Notes under the pieces: generated by a model | Databases searched by the model: none | What the model saw: only the letters and a program-made list of their open reading frames with translations | Told to the model about the DNA's origin: nothing | In this document: one piece after another, positions 1 to 7,526 of the stretch | Layout of the letters: each line of letters opens with the position of its first letter | How positions within the stretch are numbered: position 1 is the stretch's first letter | Assembly: GCA_026388415.1 (NCBI GenBank) | Contig: JAPLJV010000021.1 | Location: forward strand, 1 to 40,870 | Source of the DNA: Deltaproteobacteria bacterium | GTDB taxonomy: Bacteria; Desulfobacterota; Syntrophia; Syntrophales; JACQWR01 | Direction of reading: 5' to 3' | Length of the DNA stretch: 40,870 nucleotides | Program-made: the position numbers and the translations under genes

Positions 1-245
1 AGGTGCGCCCATCAATATGGGCTATTTGCGAAAATACGGGTAAATAATAACCAGTCACCCTCTCTGAAGTGAGAACGGCAGAAAAACAGCAAGGGAATCG
101 TGATAACCCTCGTAACAATGCTCATTTTGCAAGAGGCTCTAATGTCTGATAATAAATTTAGCACAATGGGCAAGTCGTGGTCTGGACCTCCGGTCAGAGG
201 TGATTTAGAGCGGGTAAAACAATTAAGTTGATGGTGAGGGCTCGG

Positions 246-1109
246 TTATGAAAAAAACGGTATTTTAAAGAACAGTAAAAGATACGAAGCCGAAACAACG
301 ATCGTAAAAATTAAAGAAAGAATAATGATGATTTCCCGCGTGGGAACTTTGTTGGCAATAAGGACCAAAACTGCATCACCTGCGGCAATAGAAAGACCGG
401 AAAATGCCGCGTAAAATGAAATCAAGCCTTGAGTAAAGAGCGTCGCAATCACAACCGAAGTTCCACAGCCCGGTACAAGACCGATAATGCCCGCTAAAAA
501 CGGCTGATAAATGCCGGTTGATAAAATAGTCATTGAAATTGCTTCAAAACCATAAAAATCTTTTATGAAGTTGAAGGCCAGAAGAATCACGAAAACGAGC
601 CCGGTAATCTTTGCCCCATGGATTAAAACGTGTTTTGCCATTCCCCGCAGATCGTGAATATGATGATGGATGCTGCAACAATAGTCCACCTGAAAAATTT
701 CCAGCTTGAATGCCGTAACTACGCGCTGGGAAAATAAATCAAACAATATTCCGGTTGCCACAGCCAAACTAAATTTTGCCACATACAAAGGGATAAAATT
801 ATAACCAGCGGGAATAAAAACATAAATTGCTTCATCGGAAGTTGCCATCATCGCCGCGATTAATGTGCCTGCCGAAACTAATCCCTTGGCATAAAGAAGA
901 GCAACTGCAGCGGCTACGTTGCAACCAGGCAGAAGGGCGAGCAGGGCCGCCCATAAAGGGATAAGTCTTTTCCGTCTTTCAAAAAAAGATACTAACCTGT
1001 CGCCATATTTATGATTTGACCATTCGACAACAAAGAGCAGGGAAATAACAACAAGAGCAATATAAAACACGCGCGTCAGCGTCTCTAAGAAAACATCAAA
1101 TAAAATCAT
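246..1109 (-). CDS. Putative manganese/heavy-metal exporter permease (ArsP_2-like, PF11449 type)
   Basis: This is a 287-residue, very hydrophobic inner-membrane protein with about eight to ten membrane segments. It contains an internal duplication: 'LLPGCNVAAAVALLYAKGL' near residue 60 and 'GLVPGCGTSVVIATLFTQGL' near residue 212. Each half has a PGC motif followed about 30 residues later by an acidic residue (DEA, GDA). The halves are joined by a loop holding 'CCSIHHHIHD' (about residues 143-152), which looks like a metal-binding patch. This matches my knowledge of the putative manganese transporter / ArsP_2 family; the substrate cannot be read from sequence. A strong AGGAGGAG lies just before the ATG. 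The gene is visibly more AT-rich than radC, which could mean transfer. It is transcribed alone, divergently from radC. Confidence 0.72.
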   Translation of the reverse strand: MILFDVFLETLTRVFYIALVVISLLFVVEWSNHKYGDRLVSFFERRKRLIPLWAALLALLPGCNVAAAVALLYAKGLVSAGTLIAAMMATSDEAIYVFIPAGYNFIPLYVAKFSLAVATGILFDLFSQRVVTAFKLEIFQVDYCCSIHHHIHDLRGMAKHVLIHGAKITGLVFVILLAFNFIKDFYGFEAISMTILSTGIYQPFLAGIIGLVPGCGTSVVIATLFTQGLISFYAAFSGLSIAAGDAVLVLIANKVPTREIIIILSLIFTIVVSASYLLLFFKIPFFS

Positions 1110-1120
1110 GCTCCTCCTCT

Positions 1121-1166
1121 GTCATATTGCGTGACTTTTTGCAACAGTTTAAGGTTCCAATATGAC
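1121..1166 (-). promoter_or_regulatory. Inverted repeat in the leader of the metal permease gene
   Basis: A perfect 9-bp inverted repeat, GTCATATTG (1121-1129) and CAATATGAC (1158-1166), sits immediately upstream of the ribosome binding site of the permease. It could be an operator for a metal-responsive repressor or a leader stem with a 28-nt loop. I see no yybP-ykoY manganese riboswitch signature. The function is inference. Confidence 0.35.
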
Positions 1167-1236
1167 GGCTTGACCTGAATGATCAGTTATGAGAAAGAAT
1201 AAAAGAAGACTTGCGGCAAAACAAATTAACCCCTAC

Positions 1237-1361
1237 GCTCGAGGCAGGCACAACGAAACATGAAAATACATATCAAATCCCCCTTACTCCCCTTTTGCTA
1301 AAGGGGGACTTTACGATTCCCCCCTTTGGTAAAGGCGGGATGGGGGGGATTTTCATATAAA
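1237..1361. repeat. Dispersed G-run palindromic repeat, copy 1 (family A)
   Basis: The segment opens with a conserved flank (GCACAACGAAACATGAAAAT), continues with C-run and G-run inverted repeats around TTTGCTAAAGGGGG and TTTGGTAAAGGCGGG, and closes with GGGGATTTTCATATAAA. The same flank and the same closing sequence recur at 39355-39438. The core also recurs at 5751, 27790 and 38033. It ends 20 nt before the radC start codon, so it forms most of the radC leader. Confidence 0.8.
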
Positions 1362-1381
1362 CCAGGGAGACCGTATAAGGC

Positions 1382-2068
1382 ATGGAGATCAGGGAACCCG
1401 ATTACCTTAAGCACCGCGAACGCCTGAAAAGTAAATTTATTGACTCCGGCCTGGACGCCCTGCTCGATTACGAAGCCTTGGAGTTGCTGTTGTCTTTCTC
1501 CATCCTGCGCAGGGATGTCAAGCCATTGGCCAAGGATCTGTTGAGGGAATTCGGCTCTATCAAGGGCGTCATGGACGCCGGGTTATCGGCGCTCACCGGG
1601 ATAAAAGGCATCACCATGCACACGGCTATTTTGATAAAACTGGCCAAAGATATTGGCGCTCTTTATCTCAAAGACAAGGCCGGGGAAAAGATTCAAATAA
1701 GCTGTACCGCAGAACTGTTGAACTACTGCAAGATGTCCTTCGGCGGTCTTCAGGATGAGCGGTTTTGCATCATCAGCCTGAACGCCCAGAACCGCGTCAT
1801 TGAGATGGATATTATTCAGGAGGGTATTGTTAACCAGGCCATTGTTTATCCGCGCAAAGTCCTGGAGTGCTGCCTCAAAAGAAAGGCCTCTTCCATCATC
1901 CTGGTCCACAACCACCCGTCGGGCCACGTCCGGCCGTCTGAGGCGGACATCAGATTAACCAAGCTGATTCAAGACACGGCAAAAGTAATGGATATCGCTG
2001 TCCATGACCACATTATCATCGGCGACAACGCGACATTCAGTTTTCGGGAAGAGGGAATAATCTTCTGA
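1382..2068 (+). CDS. radC: RadC-family JAB/MPN+ domain protein (UPF0758)
   Basis: This 228-residue protein has the full RadC architecture: an N-terminal helix-hairpin-helix-like region (about 1-100; 'LDYEALELLLSF', 'GLSALTGIKGI') and a C-terminal JAB/MPN+ metalloprotease-fold domain. The zinc motif is HNHPSG at about 176-181 with an acidic residue at about 189 (EAD). Length is normal for the family. Historically linked to DNA repair, the biochemical role of RadC is not settled, and the fold suggests a zinc isopeptidase-like or DNA-associated activity. The start is an ATG shortly after repeat copy 1, with only a weak Shine-Dalgarno sequence. The gene stands alone, convergent with the IHF/HU gene downstream. 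Confidence 0.93.
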   Translation: MEIREPDYLKHRERLKSKFIDSGLDALLDYEALELLLSFSILRRDVKPLAKDLLREFGSIKGVMDAGLSALTGIKGITMHTAILIKLAKDIGALYLKDKAGEKIQISCTAELLNYCKMSFGGLQDERFCIISLNAQNRVIEMDIIQEGIVNQAIVYPRKVLECCLKRKASSIILVHNHPSGHVRPSEADIRLTKLIQDTAKVMDIAVHDHIIIGDNATFSFREEGIIF

Positions 2069-2111
2069 AGGAAGCATCTCTGTCTGTATGGTATTTATCC
2101 GCAATCAGTTG

Positions 2112-2139
2112 CACGGGCGGCTCGTGAGCGCCACCCGTG
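2112..2139. terminator. Hairpin between convergent radC and the IHF/HU gene
   Basis: CACGGGCGGC and GCCACCCGTG form a GC-rich stem with one C-A mismatch and a short loop. It lies 43 nt after the radC stop and 51 nt after the stop of the convergent IHF/HU gene. No clear T-run follows on either strand, so a bidirectional terminator role is only likely. Confidence 0.42.
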
Positions 2140-2190
2140 TAAATCTGGCCTCCTGTCAGATCGGCAGGATTAACGAGTAAGCGATTAATG

Positions 2191-2472
2191 CTACTTGCGT
2201 TTGTCAACCATTTCTTTGAGTTCTTTGCCCACTTTGAAAAAAGGCAATTTCTTGGGTAGAACCTTGATATTATCGCCCGTCTTCGGATTCCTGCCCGTAT
2301 AGGCGCCGTATTTTCTCACCACAAAGCTTCCGAAGCCGCGAATTTCAATGCGGCCGCCATTCTTTAGTTCATCTGCAAAGCCTCTAAATATCAGGTTTAC
2401 AACGTCAATGGCTTTTTTTTCTGTCAGATTTTCTTTTTTACTCAACTCTTCAATAAGTTCTGATTTATTCAT
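2191..2472 (-). CDS. HU/IHF-family DNA-bending protein (IHF beta-like)
   Basis: This 93-residue protein matches the HU/IHF family across its length: an N-terminal helical dimerisation region, 'GGRIEIRGFGSFVVRK', and the DNA-intercalating arm 'YTGRNPKTGDNIKV' with its conserved proline. The 'NKSELIEELSKKENLTEKKA' start and 'FFKVGKELKEMV' end resemble IHF subunit beta more than HU. It would bend DNA as a dimer in the nucleoid. AGGAGG sits 7 nt before the ATG. It is the last gene of the minus-strand block after rluB but has its own promoter-like sequence in the 141-bp gap. A second, more HU-like paralogue is at 5878-6150. Confidence 0.93.
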   Translation of the reverse strand: MNKSELIEELSKKENLTEKKAIDVVNLIFRGFADELKNGGRIEIRGFGSFVVRKYGAYTGRNPKTGDNIKVLPKKLPFFKVGKELKEMVDKRK

Positions 2473-2553
2473 ACTCTTTCCTCCTGGTTCGCGCCTGTGC
2501 TATTTAGAATTTATTAAGGGTATTATGGCAGTTCCTTGTTCAAGTTTTCTGAA

Positions 2554-2581
2554 CTATTATTTATTTTAGTTCGTTAGTCAA
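2554..2581 (-). promoter_or_regulatory. Sigma70-type promoter for the IHF/HU gene
   Basis: On the minus strand TTGACT is followed after 16 nt by TAATAG in an AT-rich stretch, about 82 nt upstream of the start codon. Just upstream lies a short direct repeat of AGAAATTTTTAC. Predicted by eye only. Confidence 0.45.
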
Positions 2582-2613
2582 GAAATTTTTACAGAAATTT
2601 TTACAGATTTTCT

Positions 2614-3345
2614 TCATTTGGCAAAAGAAAAAAGTTTTTGGGTTTCTGCTTTTGTTAAAAAGCGATGGGCGCCTGTTTTCAAATTACCCAGTTCCAGGTC
2701 GCCGATACGGATGCGTACAAGCTCCACAACATCATGGCCAAGAGCTTCAAAAGCCCTTCTGATTATTCTATTTTTACCCGATCGCAAGGTAATTGACAGC
2801 CGTGTGCTTTTTTCATTTACCTTTACCACCTGCACGTCCTCAGGCTTGAATTTGCCATCGTCCAATTCGATGCCGGCCTGCAAGGCACGAAATTCAGAAT
2901 TCGATAGTCTGCCTTTAATTTTTACATGATAAACTTTGGGAATGCGGAAACGGGGATGAATCAGCCGCTGGGCAAGATCGCCGTCATTGGTCAGCAAGAG
3001 CAAGCCCTGCGAATCATAATCGAGTCGGCCGGCCGGGAAAACCCTGACCACATCAGTGGGTAAAAGATCGGACACAATCGGCCTCCCTTGCGGGTCACGC
3101 AGGGTTGTCACGTAGCCGCTGGGCTTATTAAGCATGACATATACCTTTTCCAGTTCTGCATAAATAAGCATCCCGTCCACACGGATCTCATCTTTTTCAA
3201 TATCCGCCTTGCTTCCCAACTGTTTAACGACCTGATTGTTTATACTGACCCGCCCGGCGACGATCATTTTTTCCGCGTCGCGGCGCGAGGCCAATCCGGC
3301 TTGGGCGATGACCTTCTGCAATCTTTCTTCCACCCTTGTCCTCAC
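2614..3345 (-). CDS. rluB: 23S rRNA pseudouridine synthase, RsuA/RluB family
   Basis: This 243-residue enzyme isomerises a uridine in rRNA to pseudouridine. An S4 RNA-binding domain occupies about residues 5-60 ('RLQKVIAQAGLASRRDAEKM'). The catalytic motif 'GRLDYDSQGLLLLTNDGDL' follows at about 106-124, with Asp109 as the nucleophile. The C-terminal 'GKNRIIRRAFEALGHDV' is also typical. RluB fits better than RsuA by length and context next to scpAB, but the exact target uridine is not certain. The start is a GTG that overlaps the scpB stop by 4 nt (GTGA), which implies translational coupling in a trpS-scpA-scpB-rluB run. Confidence 0.92.
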   Translation of the reverse strand: MRTRVEERLQKVIAQAGLASRRDAEKMIVAGRVSINNQVVKQLGSKADIEKDEIRVDGMLIYAELEKVYVMLNKPSGYVTTLRDPQGRPIVSDLLPTDVVRVFPAGRLDYDSQGLLLLTNDGDLAQRLIHPRFRIPKVYHVKIKGRLSNSEFRALQAGIELDDGKFKPEDVQVVKVNEKSTRLSITLRSGKNRIIRRAFEALGHDVVELVRIRIGDLELGNLKTGAHRFLTKAETQKLFSFAK

Positions 3346-3866
3346 TCTTGAAGTTCCTTTAATTCCTGCAATGTAGGCAGATCAGAAAGGTCCTGGAGAT
3401 TATAAACCTCGAGAAATTTTTTCGTTGTGCCGTAGATCATGGGTTTGCCCGGAACATCTTTCCGACCCATAATCCGGATCAGTTTTTTTTCCAGCAGCTT
3501 CTTGATTGCTCCCCCGGCATCAACACCACGGATACTGTCTATATCCGATTTGACTACGGGTTGGCGGTATGCGATTACGGCCAGCGTCTCTAAAGACGTC
3601 GGAGTCAGGAGGGATCGCAGGCCCTTTAGCTTCTTGATCCAGGGACCGAGATCGCTCCTCGTTCTGAACTGAAAACCCCCGGCCACCTCTTGCAGGCACA
3701 GGCCTCCCCTTCTTTCCTCGAAATCACGCACTATTGCCTGCAGTTGGCATTCTATTTCCTTTTTATCGGCGGCACCGATGACCGCGGCTATTTTGTCCAC
3801 CGAGATAGGGCTTTCCGAGGCCAAAATCAGCGCCTCCATGATGCTCCGTATTTCATCCACCTGCAT
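3342..3866 (-). CDS. scpB: Segregation and condensation protein B
   Basis: ScpB is the winged-helix partner of ScpA and SMC in chromosome condensation and segregation. The protein shows 'IRSIMEALILASESPISVDKI' near its start and the conserved 'LTPTSLETLAVIAYRQPV' and 'IRGVDAGGAIKKLLEKKLI' in the second winged helix. The open frame extends up to 3914, but that upstream start lies inside a dispersed repeat (3910-3978), so I place the start at the ATG at 3866. A GTG two codons further in (3860) has better spacing, 7 nt, from GAGG and is an equal candidate. The stop overlaps rluB by 4 nt. Confidence 0.9.
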   Translation of the reverse strand: MQVDEIRSIMEALILASESPISVDKIAAVIGAADKKEIECQLQAIVRDFEERRGGLCLQEVAGGFQFRTRSDLGPWIKKLKGLRSLLTPTSLETLAVIAYRQPVVKSDIDSIRGVDAGGAIKKLLEKKLIRIMGRKDVPGKPMIYGTTKKFLEVYNLQDLSDLPTLQELKELQE

Positions 3867-3909
3867 ACCTCTTCGATACGTTTGAATTTCTCCTAAAACG
3901 CGGCAAATC

Positions 3910-3978
3910 GTCATACCGGCGAAAGCCGGTATCCAGTCTTTTCAATACCTTCTGGACCCCGGCTTTCGCCGGGGTGAC
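3910..3978. repeat. Dispersed palindromic repeat, family B, full copy
   Basis: GTCATACCGGCGAAAGCCGG and the nearly complementary CCGGCTTTCGCCGGGGTGAC bracket about 25 nt; each arm is itself a hairpin (CCGGC-GAAA-GCCGG) followed or preceded by TCCAG/CTGGA. The element lies between scpA and scpB and extends into the upstream end of the scpB frame. A half-size relative is at 8022-8053. Confidence 0.75.
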
Positions 3979-4006
3979 AAAAAAGGTAGAAATTCAAAGC
4001 TCTCAC

Positions 4007-4747
4007 TCAGTCCTCGGCACTATGTATTTCCTCAACGGCCCTGAAAATTCTGATTACGCCGAACGGTCCCGTCTGATAGGCTTTAATCATTCTTAATTTC
4101 ATGAGTTCTAAAATTGCCAGCAAAGTATATATGATCATTCTCCTGTCCGCAAGTCTATCAAAGAGGTCTTCAAAAACAAGATTCCCCGCCTGCGTCAGCC
4201 TGTCCATTATTTCATTTATCCGGTCGGCCAGGGACAGATGCTCGCCCTCAATCTCCAGATATTCTTCCTTGCCCAGTTGAGCGACCATTTTTTGAAAGGC
4301 GGCAACAAGATCGAAGAGATTCAGTTCGATGTCCTGGGTGTCGCCATCATCTGCTGACTGCATTTCCGGGAGGGAATAAGCCCTTTTAAAGACGTCCCTT
4401 TCCAGCAGCAGCCGCCCATCCAGGCGCAATGCCGCTTCCTTGTAGGACTTGTATTCAAGCAGTTGCTGGACCAGTTCCACCCGGGGATCCTGTCCATCTT
4501 CCGCTTCGTCATCTTCTTCGCGCGGCAGCAGCAGCCGCGATTTTATGTGAATCAGCGTTGAGGCCAGGACCAGGTATTCACCGACCAGGTCAAGATTCAG
4601 AGAACGCATGATTTCGAGATAATCAAGATACTGATCCGTGATGAGGGCGATGGGAATATTGTAGATATCTATCTCGTTTTTCTTGATCAGATAGAGCAGG
4701 AGGTCGAGCGGTCCTTCGAAAACATCCAGTTTTATCTCATAAGCCAT
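4007..4747 (-). CDS. scpA: Segregation and condensation protein A (kleisin)
   Basis: This 246-residue protein is the kleisin subunit that bridges the SMC dimer with ScpB. The N-terminal signature 'FEGPLDLLLYLIKKNEIDIY' (about residues 10-29) binds the SMC neck. The middle 'YLVLASTLIHIKSRLLLP' is family-typical, an acidic linker follows, and the C-terminal winged helix is 'VFEDLF...VIYTLLAILELMKLRMI' in type. It starts 2 nt after the trpS stop and is separated from scpB by a repeat element. No smc gene is present in the window. Confidence 0.94.
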   Translation of the reverse strand: MAYEIKLDVFEGPLDLLLYLIKKNEIDIYNIPIALITDQYLDYLEIMRSLNLDLVGEYLVLASTLIHIKSRLLLPREEDDEAEDGQDPRVELVQQLLEYKSYKEAALRLDGRLLLERDVFKRAYSLPEMQSADDGDTQDIELNLFDLVAAFQKMVAQLGKEEYLEIEGEHLSLADRINEIMDRLTQAGNLVFEDLFDRLADRRMIIYTLLAILELMKLRMIKAYQTGPFGVIRIFRAVEEIHSAED

Positions 4748-4749
4748 GC

Positions 4750-5736
4750 TTATACCTTCAGGGCTTCTCGCACCTCGGCCATAGTGTTTGCGGCAATTAC
4801 CATGGCCTTTGCTTCTCCTGCGGCGAGGATTTCCTGCACTTGCCCGGAATGCGCCCGATAATAATCCTGACGTTCATGAACAGGTTGCAGGCTGGCGGCC
4901 AATTTCCCGGCAAGCTTTCCCTTGCAATCGGTACAACCGATCCCGGCCGTTCGGCAGGCTGCGGATATCTGCCGGACATCATCCTCAGGAGAATAGAGTC
5001 CGTGATAGGCAAAAACATTGCATAGATCGGGGCGGCCAGGATCACTTTTTCTCTGGCGTTGGGGATCGGTGAACATGGAGGCCACCTTTTGACGGAGCTG
5101 CTCGCCCCGGTCGCTCAGAAAAATCGAGTTATCGTACGATTTGCTCATTTTCCTGCCATCTATTCCCATGAGCTTGGGTACAACAGTCAACAAGGTCTCC
5201 GGGATAGGAAATACTTCCCCGTAAAAATAATTAAACCGCCGGGCAATCTCCCGCGTGAGTTCTACATGGGGAAGCTGATCCACGCCCACCGGGACTCCGT
5301 AGGCCTTGTACATAATAATGTCGGCGGCCATTAGCACCGGATAACCCAAAAAACCAAAAGTCGCCAGGTCCTTTTCCACCAGTTCACTTTTAACTTCTTT
5401 ATAGGTAGGATTTCTTTCTAACCACACCAGGGGAGTAATCATGGCGAGCAGCAGGAAGAGCTCGGCATGCTCTTTAATATGGGACTGAACGAAGAGCGTG
5501 CTTTTATCCGGATCCAGTCCGACACTCAGCCAGTCAATAACCATATCGGTTATATTTTCTCTCATGAGACCGGTATCGGAGTAATCGCTGGTTAAAGCGT
5601 GCCAGTCGGCAATAAAATAATGACAGTCATAATCACCCTGATTCTGCAGTCTTACCCAATTATCAAGCGCCCCGTGCAGGTTGCCCAAATGCAGCTTACC
5701 CGTCGGGCGCATGCCGCTCGCGATACGTTTTTTCAA
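4750..5736 (-). CDS. trpS: Tryptophanyl-tRNA synthetase
   Basis: This 328-residue class I aminoacyl-tRNA synthetase charges tRNA-Trp. The HIGH-type ATP site is 'PTGKLHLGNLHGAL' (about 11-24) and the KMSKS loop is 'DGRKMSKSYDNS' (KMSKS at about 196-200). 'GVDQLPHVELTREIARRFN' is the conserved tryptophan/AMP pocket region. Length is normal. The stop codon is 2 nt before the scpA start, so trpS heads the scpAB-rluB run. The leader contains a copy of repeat family A. Confidence 0.96.
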   Translation of the reverse strand: MKKRIASGMRPTGKLHLGNLHGALDNWVRLQNQGDYDCHYFIADWHALTSDYSDTGLMRENITDMVIDWLSVGLDPDKSTLFVQSHIKEHAELFLLLAMITPLVWLERNPTYKEVKSELVEKDLATFGFLGYPVLMAADIIMYKAYGVPVGVDQLPHVELTREIARRFNYFYGEVFPIPETLLTVVPKLMGIDGRKMSKSYDNSIFLSDRGEQLRQKVASMFTDPQRQRKSDPGRPDLCNVFAYHGLYSPEDDVRQISAACRTAGIGCTDCKGKLAGKLAASLQPVHERQDYYRAHSGQVQEILAAGEAKAMVIAANTMAEVREALKV

Positions 5737-5750
5737 AACATCTCCCAGTC

Positions 5751-5808
5751 AATAATTATAATCCCCCCTTAACCCCCCTTTGCTAAAGGGGGGATGGGGA
5801 GTATTATA
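5751..5808. repeat. Dispersed G-run palindromic repeat, copy 2 (family A)
   Basis: ATAATCCCCCCTT AACCCCCC TTTGCTAAA GGGGGGATGGGGAGTATTAT forms a long inverted repeat between trpS and the terminator of the HU gene. Its core is the same as that of the copies at 1237, 27790, 38033 and 39355. Confidence 0.8.
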
Positions 5809-5818
5809 TGAATGCAAG

Positions 5819-5852
5819 AAGGCCTCCGCTCTCAGAGACAAACGGAGGCCTT
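5819..5852 (-). terminator. Hairpin terminator after the HU gene
   Basis: AAGGCCTCCG and CGGAGGCCTT form a perfect 10-bp stem with a 14-nt loop, 25 nt downstream of the HU stop codon. The T-run on the minus strand is weak, but the position and strength of the stem support a transcription end between the HU gene and trpS. Confidence 0.65.
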
Positions 5853-5877
5853 AATAAATCGTAATACTTGCGTTTTA

Positions 5878-6150
5878 TTATTTCGCTTTTTCGGAAAGCG
5901 CCTTGCCTGCCTTAAATTTTACCACTTTTTTGGCCGGAATCTTGATTGCTTTACCAGTCTGCGGGTTCCTTCCCTCTCTGGCCTTTCTCTTCACTACGGA
6001 AAAAGTACCAAAACCTACCAAACCGATCTTACCGTTTTTCTTTAGTTCCTTGGCAATGGTGGCCACGTAGGTCTCCAGAGCCAATGCCGCTGCTGCCTTG
6101 GTAATACCTGCGCCCCCTGCCATTACTGTAACTAACTCTGCTTTCGTCAT
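5878..6150 (-). CDS. hup: HU-family DNA-binding protein
   Basis: This 90-residue nucleoid protein has the HU hallmarks 'IGLVGFGTFSVVKRKAREGR' and the arm 'GRNPQTGKAIKIPAKKVVKF'. The frame is open further upstream, but the start at 6150 ('MTKAELVTVM') matches the family's normal N-terminus and has a G-rich ribosome site. A perfect palindrome, GTTGCCG-CA-CGGCAAC (6195-6210), sits in the leader. The gene is monocistronic, ending at the hairpin at 5819-5852. It is clearly divergent from the IHF-like paralogue at 2191. Confidence 0.93.
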   Translation of the reverse strand: MTKAELVTVMAGGAGITKAAAALALETYVATIAKELKKNGKIGLVGFGTFSVVKRKAREGRNPQTGKAIKIPAKKVVKFKAGKALSEKAK

Positions 6151-6295
6151 TCTCTCACGTCCCCCTTTCAAGTTGTTATTATTCAAACCACCCAGTTGCC
6201 GCACGGCAACCATAGAACCATCAAAAGCTTCAAAAATCTAAACTTCAAGGGCATTTGCAGACCGATATAGCAATACCGCTAACATAAAGAAATTG

Positions 6296-6323
6296 AACAA
6301 TCAAGAAATTTTTGTTGATTGTT
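6296..6323 (-). terminator. Hairpin terminator after mltA
   Basis: AACAATCAA and TTGATTGTT form a perfect 9-bp AT-rich stem with a 10-nt loop, starting 8 nt after the mltA stop. A moderately T-rich stretch follows on the minus strand. Confidence 0.5.
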
Positions 6324-6331
6324 GGCCGGAA

Positions 6332-7516
6332 TTACTTCTTTTTTAACAGAAAAATCAATTCCCCCCCCTCTTTCAATCTGCCCGCCATGCCTTCTGCCTC
6401 AGCACCGCCGCCACAAAAAATGTCTATGCGGCCCGCGCCGATGATGGCGGCGCCGGTATCCTGATTTAAGACAAACCTGGAAAATGTAATCCATTTAGCT
6501 ACTTCCCCTTTATCAATTAACGGCTTGCGCGTCCTTATAAAGGCTAAAGCCCCTTTAGGAAATACTCCCGGGTCCGAGGCGATGGTCCTGCCACCCGTCA
6601 CAGGAATGCCCAAAGAGCCAATCGGCCCCTTGTCCAACAGGCGGAAAAAAACATACCGCTCATTGTAGTTGAAAATCCGTTCCATCTCGTCCGGATGTTC
6701 CCGCAGGTACTTTTTGATCGCCGGCAGGGAAGTATCGTTTTTTGATAACATACACTTATCCACCATATAATTGGATATACTGCGATAAGGGTAACCGTTG
6801 GACTGTGCATAGCCGATCTGGATCAAACTGCCATCGGGCAGGCGCACTTTTCCCGATCCCTGAATCTGTAAAAAAAACAGGGCGACAAAGTCATCCACCC
6901 AGACAATCTCCAGATTCCTTCCAGCCAAAGACTTGTCGCTGTCTATATCCGCACGCTTATAATGCGGCAAGACCTCTCCCTTGACCATTCTCCCCACAGA
7001 CTTGCCTGCATTAAGCGCGACCGTCTCATCCGGAGCGCGGTAAAGCGGATATCGGTACTGCGTCGTTTTCGAAAGGGACCCGTTCAGGATCGGTTCATAA
7101 TAACCCGTAAAGATGACCCGCCCATTATTATCATCTCCCCGGGACCTGTAGAAATCGAAAGTATCCCTGATTTTTTTCTGTTTTGCCTGATCCGCTTCGG
7201 CCCCGCTGACAATATCCCGGAAGACTTTCAGTGTTTCCTCCATTTCCGCTATAGTACTTTGGCGGGCGCCCACATAATAAACGTCCGCATCATTAAACCG
7301 GCTGAAATACTGGAGACTACGATCAATGGCCAGGGACAGGGAAGCGACGTCCAGGTCATCCGTCAGGGAGTCAATGCTGCTGCTCGGTACAAGCTCAAGA
7401 AAAGAAGCGGGTTGGGAAATAATCCTGCCTGAAATCTGCTGCACCGCTTTCCCTCCGCATCCCGACACCAGAAAGATCAAAAGGAAGGACAGGCCAACAG
7501 CTTTTACTTTAAGCAT
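6332..7516 (-). CDS. mltA: Membrane-bound lytic murein transglycosylase A (lipoprotein)
   Basis: MltA cleaves the MurNAc-GlcNAc bond of peptidoglycan with formation of a 1,6-anhydro ring. The 394-residue protein begins with a lipoprotein signal peptide ending in the lipobox LVSGC (Cys20), so it would be anchored in the outer membrane. The MltA domain contains 'VIFTGYYEPILNGSLS' and 'FFLQIQGSGKVRLPDG'. The C-terminal 3D domain contains 'NQDTGAAIIGAGRIDIFCG', with the conserved aspartates of the active site. It starts 10 nt after the acetyltransferase stop, so the two are probably co-transcribed. Confidence 0.93.
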   Translation of the reverse strand: MLKVKAVGLSFLLIFLVSGCGGKAVQQISGRIISQPASFLELVPSSSIDSLTDDLDVASLSLAIDRSLQYFSRFNDADVYYVGARQSTIAEMEETLKVFRDIVSGAEADQAKQKKIRDTFDFYRSRGDDNNGRVIFTGYYEPILNGSLSKTTQYRYPLYRAPDETVALNAGKSVGRMVKGEVLPHYKRADIDSDKSLAGRNLEIVWVDDFVALFFLQIQGSGKVRLPDGSLIQIGYAQSNGYPYRSISNYMVDKCMLSKNDTSLPAIKKYLREHPDEMERIFNYNERYVFFRLLDKGPIGSLGIPVTGGRTIASDPGVFPKGALAFIRTRKPLIDKGEVAKWITFSRFVLNQDTGAAIIGAGRIDIFCGGGAEAEGMAGRLKEGGELIFLLKKK

Positions 7517-7526
7517 CTAATTTCCT

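Noticed and set aside
1-245. Possible 3' end of an upstream gene (short open frame ending at 43)
   Set aside because: Only about 13 codons are inside the window and match nothing I recognise; the rest to 245 shows no gene.
1110-1236. Manganese riboswitch ahead of the putative Mn permease
   Set aside because: I found only a simple inverted repeat; the conserved internal-loop sequences of yybP-ykoY elements are not visible.
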